DNA from: an uncultured Aquincola sp.
GTDB lineage: Bacteria > Pseudomonadota > Gammaproteobacteria > Burkholderiales > Burkholderiaceae
Direction: 5' to 3'
DNA: 38,392 nucleotides
Assembly: GCA_937883885.1 (NCBI GenBank)
Contig: CAKZXL010000565.1
Coordinates: 1 to 38,392 of the forward strand
In this document: piece by piece, positions 1 to 9,042 of the stretch
Position numbering within the stretch: the first letter of the stretch is position 1
Layout of the letters: every line of letters begins with the position of its first letter
Made by a program: the position numbers and the translations under genes
Notes under the pieces: generated by a model
What the model was told of the DNA's origin: nothing
The model's database searches: none
What the model saw: only the letters and a program-made list of their open reading frames with translations

Positions 1-75
1 GGCCTGATGGCATGGCTCGGCAGACAGGGTCAGCTCAACAAGGAGCGCGAGCCGCATGAGCGTCCAGCCCTGAGA

Positions 76-300
76 TGCCTCCCGCATCCGCTCGCTGATC
101 CAGACGCTGGAAACGATCAGGCAACAGATCACCGAAACGACCACCACCTTGCAATCGCTGGAAGCGCGGCTGGAGGCAGCGAAGGAGCAACAGGCGCGGC
201 TGGATGCCGAGGAGGAGCGCCCGGCCCATCGGCGTTCAAGCACGTGCTGGAGGCGCTTGCACAGCACCAAGCCAGCCAACCCGGGTTCTGTGCGAACGTT
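76..300 (+). pseudogene. unassigned coiled-coil gene remnant
   Basis: From about position 76 one frame reads as a heptad-like helix rich in Leu, Glu, Gln and Ala, ending in a run such as SLEARLEAAKEQQARLDAEE (about residues 26-45 of the fragment). Near position 235 the sensible reading moves to another frame (AFKHVLEALAQHQAS, stop near 303). This looks like the frameshifted 3' part of a coiled-coil protein whose start lies left of the window or has been lost. I do not recognise the family. The next 450 bases up to the protease-like ORF contain no ORF that looks coding on either strand. Confidence 0.3.
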
Positions 301-749
301 TGAAAACGCGCGATCTGTAGCCCAGCGTGGCGTGGCGGCGACCCCAGTCAGAGAACCAGTCGGCCGTCAATTCAAAGGTGGTTGTCGATGCCGGAGCCGC
401 ACCCTCCGCCGCGCCAGGGCGGCTGCGGCGGACGCAGGCCGCGCGGTTGCTGGAGCGGCTGACCCACGTCAGCGCCCAGCGGGTGCAGGCCCGCCAGCAC
501 GTGATGCGGGGGGACGCCAGCCGATAGCCAGCGCAGACGACGCGGCCGGCCGGACACCGACGCCGAACGGGTTGGCAGCACAGGCAAGCCCTGACGCTGC
601 AATGGCCGTGCGCGGCCTGACCGACTGGGGTGTGCCGATCGGCACCCCTTGTTTCGCAATGGACGAGCGCGGGCGGCATGGCTACAACCCGTTGGCCGGT
701 GGCCCATGGGCCACCCCGCGCCCCTCATGCATTTCCTGCGAGGCCAGCC

Positions 750-3700
750 ATGCCGTGCTCACACGCCTGCCTGCGAACCGTGACCCTGTGGGCCAGCCTG
801 CTGATGGGGCTGTCGTCAGGCCTGTGGTGCCCGCCGGCCCGGGCCACCGTCACGTCGATCGACCTGTCCATGGGCAACCTGTCGACCGATGGCTTCGGCC
901 TGCGCTGGCAGCGCAACGCCGACGGCAACATCGAGGGCCCCAGCGGCTTTTACCTGGCGGTCGGCTGGTACGGCGCGGTGTCGGCCCGCTCAGCGCTCGA
1001 CTTCAGCATCGCCCGCCTGCCAGACAATGAAAAGGTGGTCAGCGCCGTGCTGTCATTGCGGCCCAACCGCATCGGCATCCAAGGGCTGCTGGAACCGGTC
1101 GGCAGCATCGTGCACCTGGATGCCACCACGCCCATTCCTCCCTTCGGCAGCCCTAATCCGGGACCCTCCGATGCCCGTCGCTTCAGCTGGGACGCGGTGG
1201 GCGCAGCGCCCTTCACCGCCAGCCTGGGTCTGGGCGGCAGCTTCGCCACCTACAACCCGTTCGACGTCACCGCGGCGGTGAAGGCGGACCATGCGGCCGG
1301 CTACGATACCAGCCCCTTCGGTCTGCTGGAGGAACCGCGCCGCCGGTTCAGCCTGGGATTCGTGGAGTACAGCGGGGCCCGTCTGGTCGTGACCACCGCG
1401 GCGCCCGAGCCAGTGCACTATGCGCTGACCTCGCTGGGCGGCGACCGCTTCCGCGCGCATTACGACCTGCGCAATGAAGTGAGCCTGCCGCTGGGCCTGA
1501 TGGACATCGCCTTCGACCCCGCCCTGTATGCCGAGGACAGCCTGTCATTCAACCTGACGGGTGCGGCGCGCAGCGGCTGGTCGGCACAATGGTTGGCCTC
1601 AGGGATCGGCGTGCCCGCGGTGCTGAGCCTGGCCAGCAACGGCGACGGGCTCGGCCCGAACCAGGCGGCCTCGGGCTTCGACGTCGACTTCACCTGGCGC
1701 GGCCCTGGCCGGCCCGGCGCGCAGGACTACACCGTCTACGACCCAACGACCTTCGAGACGCTGTACAGCGGGCGCACCGTGCTGTCGCCCGTGCCCGAGG
1801 CGGCGACCGCATGGCTGATGCTGGCCGGCCTGGGCCTGCTGGCGTTACGCGCCGCGGCCAGACTGCGGGCCTGCAGGCGCATTGGGGCGTTCGCGGCACT
1901 GCTGGCTGTGGCGCCCGCCTGGGCTGCGCCTGATCTGGTGGTGAGCGCCTACCAGCTTCAGGCCACGCGCCGGCTGGGCAGCACGCTCTACGAATACACG
2001 TACAAGGTAAGCGCCACCAACCGGGGCACTGCCGCATCGGGCGTGGAGGCGCAGGTCAGCGCCGTGCGCAGCGGCCTGGTGCCTACGGCCGGCACCCTGT
2101 ACTTCGGGCGCGTCGGCCCTGGCCAGACGGTCGTCAGCGACGATCTCTTCGTGATCCGCCACGACCGGCGGCAGCCATTCACCCAGGCGGACCTGGCCTG
2201 GCGCTTCGTGGCATCGGACGCCAGCTTCAGCGGCCGTTTCGAAGGCGCTACCACCACACCGGTGTCCACCCTGCTGCGCAATTACCTGGACGACACACCC
2301 TACCGGCCCGCCGCCGTCGACGTCGATCCCGGCGGCCGGCGGCTGCTGCGCACGGACCTCACGCTGACGCTGGCGGCCAACGTCACCGTCGGCCAGCTGC
2401 AACCGGCGCTCGACGCGGTCAACGCGGTGGTGATCGGCAGCCTGGCCGACCGTTCGGTCATCGCGGTGCGCATCCCCGACCCCGGGTCGGTGCCCGGCGT
2501 GCTGCTGGTGCGTGACCGGCTGGCGGCCGTGCCCGGCATCGAAGCGGTCGAGCTGGCGGTGTTCCCCCGACCGCAGCTGCTGCCGCCAAACCCGGCCTTC
2601 GCCATTCGGCCACCCGCCACGGAGCCCGCAGAAGGGCCGCTGAACAGCTTCCTGGCGCACCACCTGGCCATCCGCGCGCCGGCCGCCTGGAACCTCGAGT
2701 CGCGCCTGAACCGGCCGCCGACCGGCTCACAGCTGCTGCCGCTGCCGATGCTGATCATCACCGACGCCTTCGGCAACGGACCACCGCTGGAGGCCGACGG
2801 CTTCCACCTGCTGTTCAATGCGCGCGACTACGCCACCGGGCAGCCGCCCGACCCCGCGGTGGGCGACCACCCCGGAGGCTGGCATGGCTACGAGGTGCTG
2901 GGGCAGATGCTGGCCAGCTTCGGCGGCAGCGATTCGCCGCTGAGCAGCTTCACGGGGCTGATGCCCACCACCGACCGGCAGGTTCTCGTGCGTGCGGTGG
3001 ACCTGCTGCAACTTGGACCCAGCCAAAGCTGGTTCAAAGTCATGCTGGCGGTGGCCGCCGCCCTGCCCGGCGGCCCCATCGTCGTCAACACCTCGCTCGG
3101 CGATGGCTACACCGCCGACGACAACCGCGTCTGCGCGCCGTCCACCTGCGTGCAGGCGGCCGCCGTGCGCTGGATCAAGCTGGTGCGCGGCAGCGGCGGC
3201 AGCTCGTTCGAAAACCGCTTCCTGCACGTGGTGGCGGCCGGCAACGACTCCGGCGTGCCGGCCGCTGATGGCTTCTTTGTGTCCCATGCCGGAGTGCAGG
3301 CCACGGTGCTGGACAAGCGTGGCACCTTCCGCCCCGACGACGACGTGCTGCTGGCGGGCCTGACCAACACGCTGGTGGTCGAAGGCCGTTATGCCGCCAC
3401 CGGCCCGCAGGGACCGACGGTGGACTGCCCGCAGGGCGGCGGCTCCACCCCCGACTTCCCGACGCCTGGTTTCAGCCCCGGCGGCCACCTGTCGGGAATT
3501 GGCAGCGTGGACCGTGGGTTCGTGTTCATCAACGGCGTGCCGCTGCGGCGCAGCCTGGGCGTCTATGCGCCCTACACCGTGGCCAAGCGGCTGCCGGGCC
3601 AGGACTACCAGACCTTCGCCAGCGGCTCTTCCTTGGCCGCGCCGCAGGTCGCCGCGGTGGCCATGCTGGCCTGGACCTTTAACAGCGCGATGACGCCGCA

Positions 3701-4823
3701 GCAACTCAAGGCTCTGCTCATCGCGACCACGATGCGCAACCAGTCGGGCCCGGGTTTCGGCGCGCCGGGCACCACGCCCGCGCCGGACGCCGGCTGCCCG
3801 GGGCCTGCGGGATTCCATCCCACGGTGGACGCCTATGCCGCGGTGCTGGGGGCCGACAGCCCCGCCGTACCGCTGAACCTGCAGGCGCCGACCGATGCGC
3901 CGGCCCGGCTGGCACTGTTGGACGTGGCCTCGGTGGTCGACGGCCGGCTCGTGAACGAGCCCGATGGCCGCTTCACGCAGGCCGACATCCTGGCCTTCCT
4001 GAAGCAGTTCGAGGCACGCCACGGTGCGCGCGACTACAGCCGCTACGACCTCAACGGGGATGGCCACACGGGCGAGACCTACGCCGGAACGAGCATTATC
4101 CAATCGAGGCGCTTCGACCTCGACGGCAACTTGGCCTGGACGATGGCCACGCGGCCGGTGCTGGGGCTGCCTGTGAGCTTCGACGAAGACCTGCCCGCCG
4201 ACATCAGCGTGCTGGTGTACTACGCCTACAGTCCGCTCTACACCGGCAACGAATACGAGCGCGAGTTGCTGCTGCTGCCTTACCTGGCCAAGACGACGAA
4301 GAGCTCGCCCACGCTGGACACGCTGCAGATCAACGTCACCGGCATCCAGTCGACGGCCTTGCGCATCGCCCAGGTGGAGCCTCAGGCCGACAGCTTCACC
4401 AGCCTGTGTGTGTCCGGCGAACGCGGCGCCTACAGTCAAGCCGTGCTAACAGCCGGCACCGCGGCCGGCACGGCACCTACCTTCTGGCGTCCGCGCAGCC
4501 AGGGCGGACGCATCACCGACGAACTGCCCAACGTCGACAACTGCTCCTCCTTCATCGCCACCGTGCCCGGCAGCGGCCGGGTATGGCTGAACTCGGCCGC
4601 GCGCCGGCAGGACACCAGCCGCAACAAAGACGTGGAGTACCAGAGCCGCTTCTACCTCGGCGAACCGGACCTGGCCGCCGGCCCCGCCGGCAGCTTGACG
4701 CCGCCCACCGGCCGGCTGACCACGCAGGCGCTGAGTTACGGCGTGATCGACCGGCCTGGTGCCGCTTTCCGGACGCTGGGCAACACGCGCGACTTCAAGC
4801 TGCAGTCGCTGGGCGTGCGCTGA
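750..4823 (+). CDS. PEP-CTERM-type domain fused to secreted S8 subtilisin-like protease
   Basis: The ORF gives 1357 residues from the ATG at 750, chosen because it begins a signal peptide (MPCSHACLRTVTLWASLLMG) with an Ala-x-Ala-like cleavage region; the frame is open upstream to 630. Residues about 35-345 form a beta-rich extracellular domain. Residues 348-377 match a PEP-CTERM sorting tail: VPEAATAW, a hydrophobic helix, then Arg-rich residues. Normally that ends the protein, but here the frame continues into a second signal-peptide-like stretch (about 375-393, ending APAWAA) and a subtilase domain. The likely catalytic triad is Asp672 (IITDAFG), His712 (WHGYEV) and Ser961 (GSSLAAP), with the oxyanion Asn in AAGNDSG. 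A dockerin or EF-hand-like site (DLNGDGHTGE) lies near residue 1103. It could be a true fusion, two genes joined by loss of a stop, or two coupled products with an internal start at the Met of WLMLAG. Export from the cytoplasm is likely. Confidence 0.8.
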   Translation: MPCSHACLRTVTLWASLLMGLSSGLWCPPARATVTSIDLSMGNLSTDGFGLRWQRNADGNIEGPSGFYLAVGWYGAVSARSALDFSIARLPDNEKVVSAVLSLRPNRIGIQGLLEPVGSIVHLDATTPIPPFGSPNPGPSDARRFSWDAVGAAPFTASLGLGGSFATYNPFDVTAAVKADHAAGYDTSPFGLLEEPRRRFSLGFVEYSGARLVVTTAAPEPVHYALTSLGGDRFRAHYDLRNEVSLPLGLMDIAFDPALYAEDSLSFNLTGAARSGWSAQWLASGIGVPAVLSLASNGDGLGPNQAASGFDVDFTWRGPGRPGAQDYTVYDPTTFETLYSGRTVLSPVPEAATAWLMLAGLGLLALRAAARLRACRRIGAFAALLAVAPAWAAPDLVVSAYQLQATRRLGSTLYEYTYKVSATNRGTAASGVEAQVSAVRSGLVPTAGTLYFGRVGPGQTVVSDDLFVIRHDRRQPFTQADLAWRFVASDASFSGRFEGATTTPVSTLLRNYLDDTPYRPAAVDVDPGGRRLLRTDLTLTLAANVTVGQLQPALDAVNAVVIGSLADRSVIAVRIPDPGSVPGVLLVRDRLAAVPGIEAVELAVFPRPQLLPPNPAFAIRPPATEPAEGPLNSFLAHHLAIRAPAAWNLESRLNRPPTGSQLLPLPMLIITDAFGNGPPLEADGFHLLFNARDYATGQPPDPAVGDHPGGWHGYEVLGQMLASFGGSDSPLSSFTGLMPTTDRQVLVRAVDLLQLGPSQSWFKVMLAVAAALPGGPIVVNTSLGDGYTADDNRVCAPSTCVQAAAVRWIKLVRGSGGSSFENRFLHVVAAGNDSGVPAADGFFVSHAGVQATVLDKRGTFRPDDDVLLAGLTNTLVVEGRYAATGPQGPTVDCPQGGGSTPDFPTPGFSPGGHLSGIGSVDRGFVFINGVPLRRSLGVYAPYTVAKRLPGQDYQTFASGSSLAAPQVAAVAMLAWTFNSAMTPQQLKALLIATTMRNQSGPGFGAPGTTPAPDAGCPGPAGFHPTVDAYAAVLGADSPAVPLNLQAPTDAPARLALLDVASVVDGRLVNEPDGRFTQADILAFLKQFEARHGARDYSRYDLNGDGHTGETYAGTSIIQSRRFDLDGNLAWTMATRPVLGLPVSFDEDLPADISVLVYYAYSPLYTGNEYERELLLLPYLAKTTKSSPTLDTLQINVTGIQSTALRIAQVEPQADSFTSLCVSGERGAYSQAVLTAGTAAGTAPTFWRPRSQGGRITDELPNVDNCSSFIATVPGSGRVWLNSAARRQDTSRNKDVEYQSRFYLGEPDLAAGPAGSLTPPTGRLTTQALSYGVIDRPGAAFRTLGNTRDFKLQSLGVR
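1791..1880 (+). other. internal PEP-CTERM sorting signal
   Basis: This stretch encodes VPEAATAW followed by about 14 hydrophobic residues and an Arg-rich end. That is the tripartite layout of PEP-CTERM tails recognised by exosortase. It sits about 980 residues before the stop codon rather than at the C-terminus, which is unusual. Confidence 0.65.
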
Positions 4824-4849
4824 CTGCAATGGCGCGGGCCACCGCCGGT

Positions 4850-5147
4850 CCTGCATCGCTTGCAGGCCCTCCCCTTGGCCACCACGCCAGCCTCAGCATC
4901 GCGGCCTACGCATTCCTGATGGCCGAACGACTCATCGCCGACAAGCCAGTGGGCGGCTAAAAAAACTTCATCGAACGCCAAGTGCCTGTCGTTCCTGAGG
5001 ATTTCGTCCCACCGGGCAGCCCAGCGCGCGCAGCGCCATGTGACCAACTCGATCACGACGCTGCGTTATCGCCTGAGCTTCGCCCTGATGGCAAGCCTTG
5101 GGCAATGTCCTTTGCGCGGCAGAATCGGAGAAAGACTGCGCTCGTGA
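4850..5147 (+). pseudogene. IS701-like transposase, C-terminal remnant
   Basis: The fragment begins with a frame reading GHHASLSIAAYAFLMAER, which resembles the HHHATLSIAAYAFL...ER block near the C-terminus of IS701-family (older IS4-like) transposases. After a stop at about 4958-4960 the similarity continues in shifted frames: PEDFVPPGSP, then RHVTNSITTLRYRLSFALM and a short Cys-containing tail, ending at the TGA at 5145-5147. Everything upstream of the final roughly 95 codons is missing and at least one frameshift is present, so it cannot make a transposase. The sequence right after the stop (CACAGTAAGATTA) may be the old element end. Assignment is from motif memory. Confidence 0.55.
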
Positions 5148-5174
5148 CACAGTAAGATTAGACAGCGGCATGGT

Positions 5175-5315
5175 ATCAGCGCTCCGTCAAGATGTGACAG
5201 GCAGCCGCTTGCTGCCCGCTTGACGAGGATTCCGCAGTGCTGACGCCCATCACCACCGGAATGCCGGCCTCCTTCGGACAACCCTTGTCATCCGCAATCC
5301 ACCAGCTGTCGCGGC
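5175..5315 (-). pseudogene. IS701-like transposase, internal remnant in opposite orientation
   Basis: On the minus strand one frame reads WWIADDKGCPKE and the adjoining frame continues GGRHSGGDGRQHCGILVK. Together they resemble the catalytic-Asp region of IS701-family transposases (W-DDTGFPK-G-HSVGVARQYCG). A frameshift separates the two parts. The piece points against the neighbouring C-terminal remnant, so at least one inversion or a second insertion is implied. It is short and decayed. Confidence 0.45.
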
Positions 5316-5541
5316 TGACGCCCCTCTTTGGGTACCACCCATTGGCGGACGTGGCGCACAAAACTCAGCGTTGGACCATTCGGCCCTGGGGGCGAAATGA
5401 TGCGGCGCATGAGGTCTCGCGTTCAAGTGCAACGGATCAACGCGCGCCGCCATCGGCGGAATGAAGCCACAACCAAATCACCCGGTTGATCAAGCAGGCG
5501 TCTGTGCTCCACACGGTCACGGTTCGGTGCTTTGCAGATAG

Positions 5542-5853
5542 TCCAGCGACCGCGGCAGTCAGTACGCCAGCAAAGACTTCCGCGACGTGCTGGCCGAATA
5601 CGGCATCACCGCCTCGATGAGCCGTCGTGGCAACTGCTGGGACAACGCCTGCAGTGAGACCTTGTTCGGCTCACTGAAGGTCGAGCGCCTGCACGGCCAG
5701 CGCTTCGAAAGCAGACGCCAAGCCAAAGACGAGGTCGTGGCCTGGATGCTCTGGTACAACCGATCGCGACTGCACTCGACACTGGCCTATGTCAGCCCGA
5801 TGCAGTTCGAAGCCAACTGGCTTGCCGGCCAACTCCGGCAAGCCAGCGCGTAG
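5542..5853 (+). pseudogene. IS3-family transposase (OrfB), 5'-truncated
   Basis: The reading frame opens directly after a TAG at 5539-5541 with SSDRGSQYASKDF, then SMSRRGNCWDNACSET, the conserved integrase-core block of IS3-family OrfB, and ends with the usual WYN-R-H--L-Y-SP-QFE tail before TAG. Two of the three DDE-motif acidic residues are covered (Asp of SDRG; Glu of ACSE). The N-terminal domain, OrfA and the left end are absent. The upstream 5316-5541 shows no recognisable gene. The bases up to the LuxR gene at 5909 probably contain the right IS end. Confidence 0.8.
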
Positions 5854-5908
5854 TCCAGTTGTGGGATACGGAATCCAGGGGCAAGGTCAGGGTGCACAGC
5901 AACCGTAG

Positions 5909-7042
5909 TCAGCCGGGTGGGGCATCGGCCCACCGCACCTGCGCGATGGCATCCAGTTGCCTGACGAGTTGGCTGCGCCGCGAGGCGCCAGTCTTCGAGA
6001 ACACACGTGATAGATGCGTCTTGACCGTATTCGGCGACAGGCCCAACTGATCGCCCATCTCCGCAATGGTGTCACCGTCCATGGCAGCGAGCGCCACGCG
6101 CGCCTCGGCGGCTGACAGGCCGAATGCGACCTGCAGGCGCTCGCTGGCCAGCGTCGGTGCTGCATTCGAATCGACGATGTACAACAGCACGGCGGGCATC
6201 GGGATCCTCATGGCTGAGAAGCGGTCCAGGTCGCGTCCGCGCAGCGATGACAGGGTCAATGTCAGCGTAGACCCGTTCTCGCCAGCGAGGCACATTGACG
6301 CCGTGGGCTGTCCACTGGCTACCGACTGCCACGCAGCTTCCAGGTGCCGACGGCAGCCCGGTTGCGCGCACGCCAGCACACCGGCCCTTGTCGTGATGCC
6401 ATACGGGCGGCGCAACACGTCCAGCGCTGCCCGGTTCGCGTGCAGCACTTTGCGCTGCCTATCCAGCAGCACGACACCGCAGGACAGCCCATCGAGCGCC
6501 TGCTGCTGGCCTTGCTGCAGTGCTCGATAGCCCTCGAAGCGATGGGTGAGGAGCAGGGATCGCTGAATGTGCGGCAACAACATCCGCAGCACCGCGAGTT
6601 GCTGTTCAACGAACGGACCCTGCCGTGCAGTACGCACAAGGTTGAACGCCACTTGAAAATTCTCGCGCCGGCTCAGGGCAGCCATTGCGTTGTGGGCCAG
6701 GGTCTGCGGCCGCAGCACTTCGTCGTAGAACGCCGTTCGACGAAATCGGCTCAGCGGCATGATCTCGTCGGACAGGACGATGCGCCCCTCGGGCTGCGTC
6801 TCCATATGGAGCGACCAGTCATTGACCATGTGCCGAGTCTTGTAGACCGCGCTGCAGTGGTCATCGAGGCGGCCATTGTGCTCAAACAGCACGATGCGTT
6901 CTCCGATGGCCATGCCGAAAAGAATGCCGCCTGCACCACCGCATGCGTCAGCGACTGCGGTGATGGCGTCGGGCCACAGGGACGAGTCGGTGGCGGCGTC
7001 GTAGATCAGATCCAGCAGACGTTCGCCAGGTCCATCGCGCAT
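5909..7042 (-). CDS. LuxR-family transcriptional regulator
   Basis: The 377-residue protein has a C-terminal GerE-type helix-turn-helix: FGLSAAEARVALAAM...GLSPNTVKTHLSRVFSKTGA (about residues 300-355), the canonical DNA-binding domain of LuxR/FixJ regulators. The N-terminal 250 residues look like a sensor region and have no recognisable receiver-domain phosphorylation pattern. I chose the ATG at 7042 because AGGGGAG sits seven bases upstream; a longer frame to 7114 lacks such a site. The gene is divergent from the PEP-CTERM gene at 7247, so it may control that gene, but this is only suggested by position. Its stop lies next to the IS3 remnant. Confidence 0.85.
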   Translation of the reverse strand: MRDGPGERLLDLIYDAATDSSLWPDAITAVADACGGAGGILFGMAIGERIVLFEHNGRLDDHCSAVYKTRHMVNDWSLHMETQPEGRIVLSDEIMPLSRFRRTAFYDEVLRPQTLAHNAMAALSRRENFQVAFNLVRTARQGPFVEQQLAVLRMLLPHIQRSLLLTHRFEGYRALQQGQQQALDGLSCGVVLLDRQRKVLHANRAALDVLRRPYGITTRAGVLACAQPGCRRHLEAAWQSVASGQPTASMCLAGENGSTLTLTLSSLRGRDLDRFSAMRIPMPAVLLYIVDSNAAPTLASERLQVAFGLSAAEARVALAAMDGDTIAEMGDQLGLSPNTVKTHLSRVFSKTGASRRSQLVRQLDAIAQVRWADAPPG

Positions 7043-7246
7043 GGTCAACTCCCCTCGCTTGACGCGCCATGCTCTCATGATGTCTCGCGTGCAGCACGCA
7101 GGGGGAACCTGCAACCTAGGGACGAGACAGCCGACCGGTGCGCGCGGTGACGCCTGGTCACCCGATCGGGTGACGCTGCGTCGGGGCGGCCCGTGGAGAG
7201 TCGAGCCCTACACACACCTTTCGACCCCTTGCAGTCGCTCACCATC

Positions 7247-8206
7247 ATGCAACCGTCCGGGCAACGAACACGCTGGGCCGCCTTGGCGCTCAGCGGCACC
7301 CTCATCGCGACAGCCGCAGGGCCCTTGTCGGCGGCACCAAGCCGAGCAACTGCCTCGGCCTCGGATTTGACGCTGACGCTCACTGATCTAGATCCTGACG
7401 ACGGCGCCACACCGACGATTCGGTTCCCCGGCGCGTCGGTCTCGCTCATGCCCAAGAGCATGACGTACGTCACCACCGTCCTCGGCCAATCGCTGCCAGG
7501 GAAGGCGCCGGTCGATCCAGGGCAAATCACCACGATATACCCCTCGGGGCTGTACTCACCGGTGTCACTTCGAACCTCGAACGACACCGCTGCACAGGAG
7601 GCTACGGTCGTCGGCTCTGGTCGCGCAGACCCCATGACCATGAGCTTGTCCGTCGCCGTCATTGCAGGTGCTGTGGGCGACAACAGTTCGGCCATGGCAG
7701 GTCTGTTTGGCGCAAGAGATCTGCCGATGTTCTGGTACTACTCGAACTTCTCCCTTTCGCCGCACACCGCAGTTCTGGTTTCCATCTTGGCGACAGACGA
7801 CGCGTCTATAGATGAGCGCGCCGCGGGTGGTGGCTACCAGACAGCGAGTGCGCTGACCCTGCTGTATCTCGGCGCGCAGCGTCCGGGCATCATCACCGCG
7901 CCCGCGTTCGCCTGGTCGGTCGTCGCGCCAGGCTGCATCACAGCGCCTGATCAGTTCGTCCCGCCCAACTGCACGGAATCGGCGCTGTCGTCGACGCAGA
8001 GGCTCTCGCTGACCTTCACTAATGCGTCAAACGAATCGGTTTTTGGGTACTTAGGTGTAGCAGTTCAAGCGAGTGCTACTTATGACGCGCCGCTGCCGGC
8101 AGTCCCTGAGCCCACCGCCTGGGCGCTCTGGACGCTGGGCGCCGCGTTGTTGGGGTGGAGGCGAGGCTTTGCCAGAGGCGATCGCTGCCTGGCCCGTGAC
8201 ACATGA
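7247..8206 (+). CDS. PEP-CTERM sorting domain protein
   Basis: The 319-residue protein starts with a signal peptide (Arg-rich, then ALALSGTLIATAAGPLSAA) and ends with a PEP-CTERM tail: VPEPTAWALWTLGAALLGW followed by RRGFARG. The middle is Thr/Ser-rich and beta-like, with no family I recognise. In known systems such proteins are exported, cleaved or anchored by an exosortase, and often belong to exopolysaccharide or biofilm matrix; neither enzyme nor sugar genes are visible here. I prefer the ATG at 7247, which opens the signal peptide, to the in-frame ATG at 7193. The stop overlaps the next gene's ATG (ATGA at 8203), so the two are probably translated together. Confidence 0.8.
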   Translation: MQPSGQRTRWAALALSGTLIATAAGPLSAAPSRATASASDLTLTLTDLDPDDGATPTIRFPGASVSLMPKSMTYVTTVLGQSLPGKAPVDPGQITTIYPSGLYSPVSLRTSNDTAAQEATVVGSGRADPMTMSLSVAVIAGAVGDNSSAMAGLFGARDLPMFWYYSNFSLSPHTAVLVSILATDDASIDERAAGGGYQTASALTLLYLGAQRPGIITAPAFAWSVVAPGCITAPDQFVPPNCTESALSSTQRLSLTFTNASNESVFGYLGVAVQASATYDAPLPAVPEPTAWALWTLGAALLGWRRGFARGDRCLARDT

Positions 8207-9042
8207 ACGATGCGCTTGAACCAGCAAGGGGCGTGACCAAGATGGACGTACAGCCGATCAGTGGTGCAGGCAAGGCATCGGAGCCGGCTGCACCGGCCCC
8301 TGGCACTTCGAGTGCCGACGGGCTTCCCAAACCCGACCCGCAGAAGTCAGGTGCCTTTGATGCCTCCTCACCTCCTCTGTTGTCCGGGAAAAACCTGCTC
8401 AGGATCGCAGGCCTCGGCACCGTCATTCCGGCCTTCATCACCGCCGGAGTTTCGTTCGCAACGATGATCACGACCTATGCCACCGAGCAGATGAAGGTCC
8501 AGGCACATCGTGAAGATCGCGAGCATCAGGACATTGCGGCGCAGGCTGCACGGCAGGCCAAGCTCCAGGACGACCAGCGCGAGCGTGAGAGTGTCGGTCA
8601 GCAGAAGCTGCGGGATCTGCAGACAAAGTACGTCGACCTGGGCTTGGACAGGCAGCTCTGCCTCGACTATCGGGTGCGCATCTTCGGCTACCTGTCGGCC
8701 GTTCTGAAGAACGACGAAAAAGCCTGGGCCACGACACAGCTCCAACAGGCGCAGGCCGATCTTCAAAAAATCAACGACCTGAAGAAGGCCATTGCCGACG
8801 CGAAGCTCAATCTGGTGAGCCCCACCAAGATCGGCTTTGAAAAATTCAAGTTGTCAGGAGCATTCGTGGAAGGAACGGACAAAGTGCTGGATGCGTATCG
8901 GGAGTACCTGAGGCAGAGCATCGATTCCTATGAGTCGAATCTCCGTGACGCAGAGCTCAATGACCCTCCTTGTCAGGAGCCACCCGCTGAGGCCGGGAAT
9001 GAGACTCAAGGCCGCCGCCCGGCATCACCTGTTCGGCATTGA
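8203..9042 (+). CDS. single-pass membrane protein with coiled coil
   Basis: This 279-residue protein is not recognised. Its N-terminus (1-60) is Pro/Ala-rich and probably disordered. One membrane segment follows (about 66-92: LLRIAGLGTVIPAFITAGVS), then a strongly charged helical region (95-200) with heptad character (EDREHQDIAAQAARQAKLQDD), and a hydrophilic C-terminus with two Cys. There is no signal peptide ahead of the membrane helix. The start overlaps the stop of the PEP-CTERM gene by four bases, which implies coupling and perhaps a shared role in the envelope. A later ATG at 8242 is possible. Confidence 0.65.
   Translation: MNDALEPARGVTKMDVQPISGAGKASEPAAPAPGTSSADGLPKPDPQKSGAFDASSPPLLSGKNLLRIAGLGTVIPAFITAGVSFATMITTYATEQMKVQAHREDREHQDIAAQAARQAKLQDDQRERESVGQQKLRDLQTKYVDLGLDRQLCLDYRVRIFGYLSAVLKNDEKAWATTQLQQAQADLQKINDLKKAIADAKLNLVSPTKIGFEKFKLSGAFVEGTDKVLDAYREYLRQSIDSYESNLRDAELNDPPCQEPPAEAGNETQGRRPASPVRH

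Noticed and set aside
236..400. Minus-strand reading ADWFSDWGRRHATLGYRS, like the tail of an IS3-family transposase
   Set aside because: The similarity covers fewer than 20 residues with no supporting core motif or IS end, and could be chance in high-GC sequence.
2727..4439. 570-residue ORF opposite the protease gene
   Set aside because: It is the antisense shadow of a gene with clear subtilase motifs, and its own composition is His/Arg/Gly-rich with no domain.
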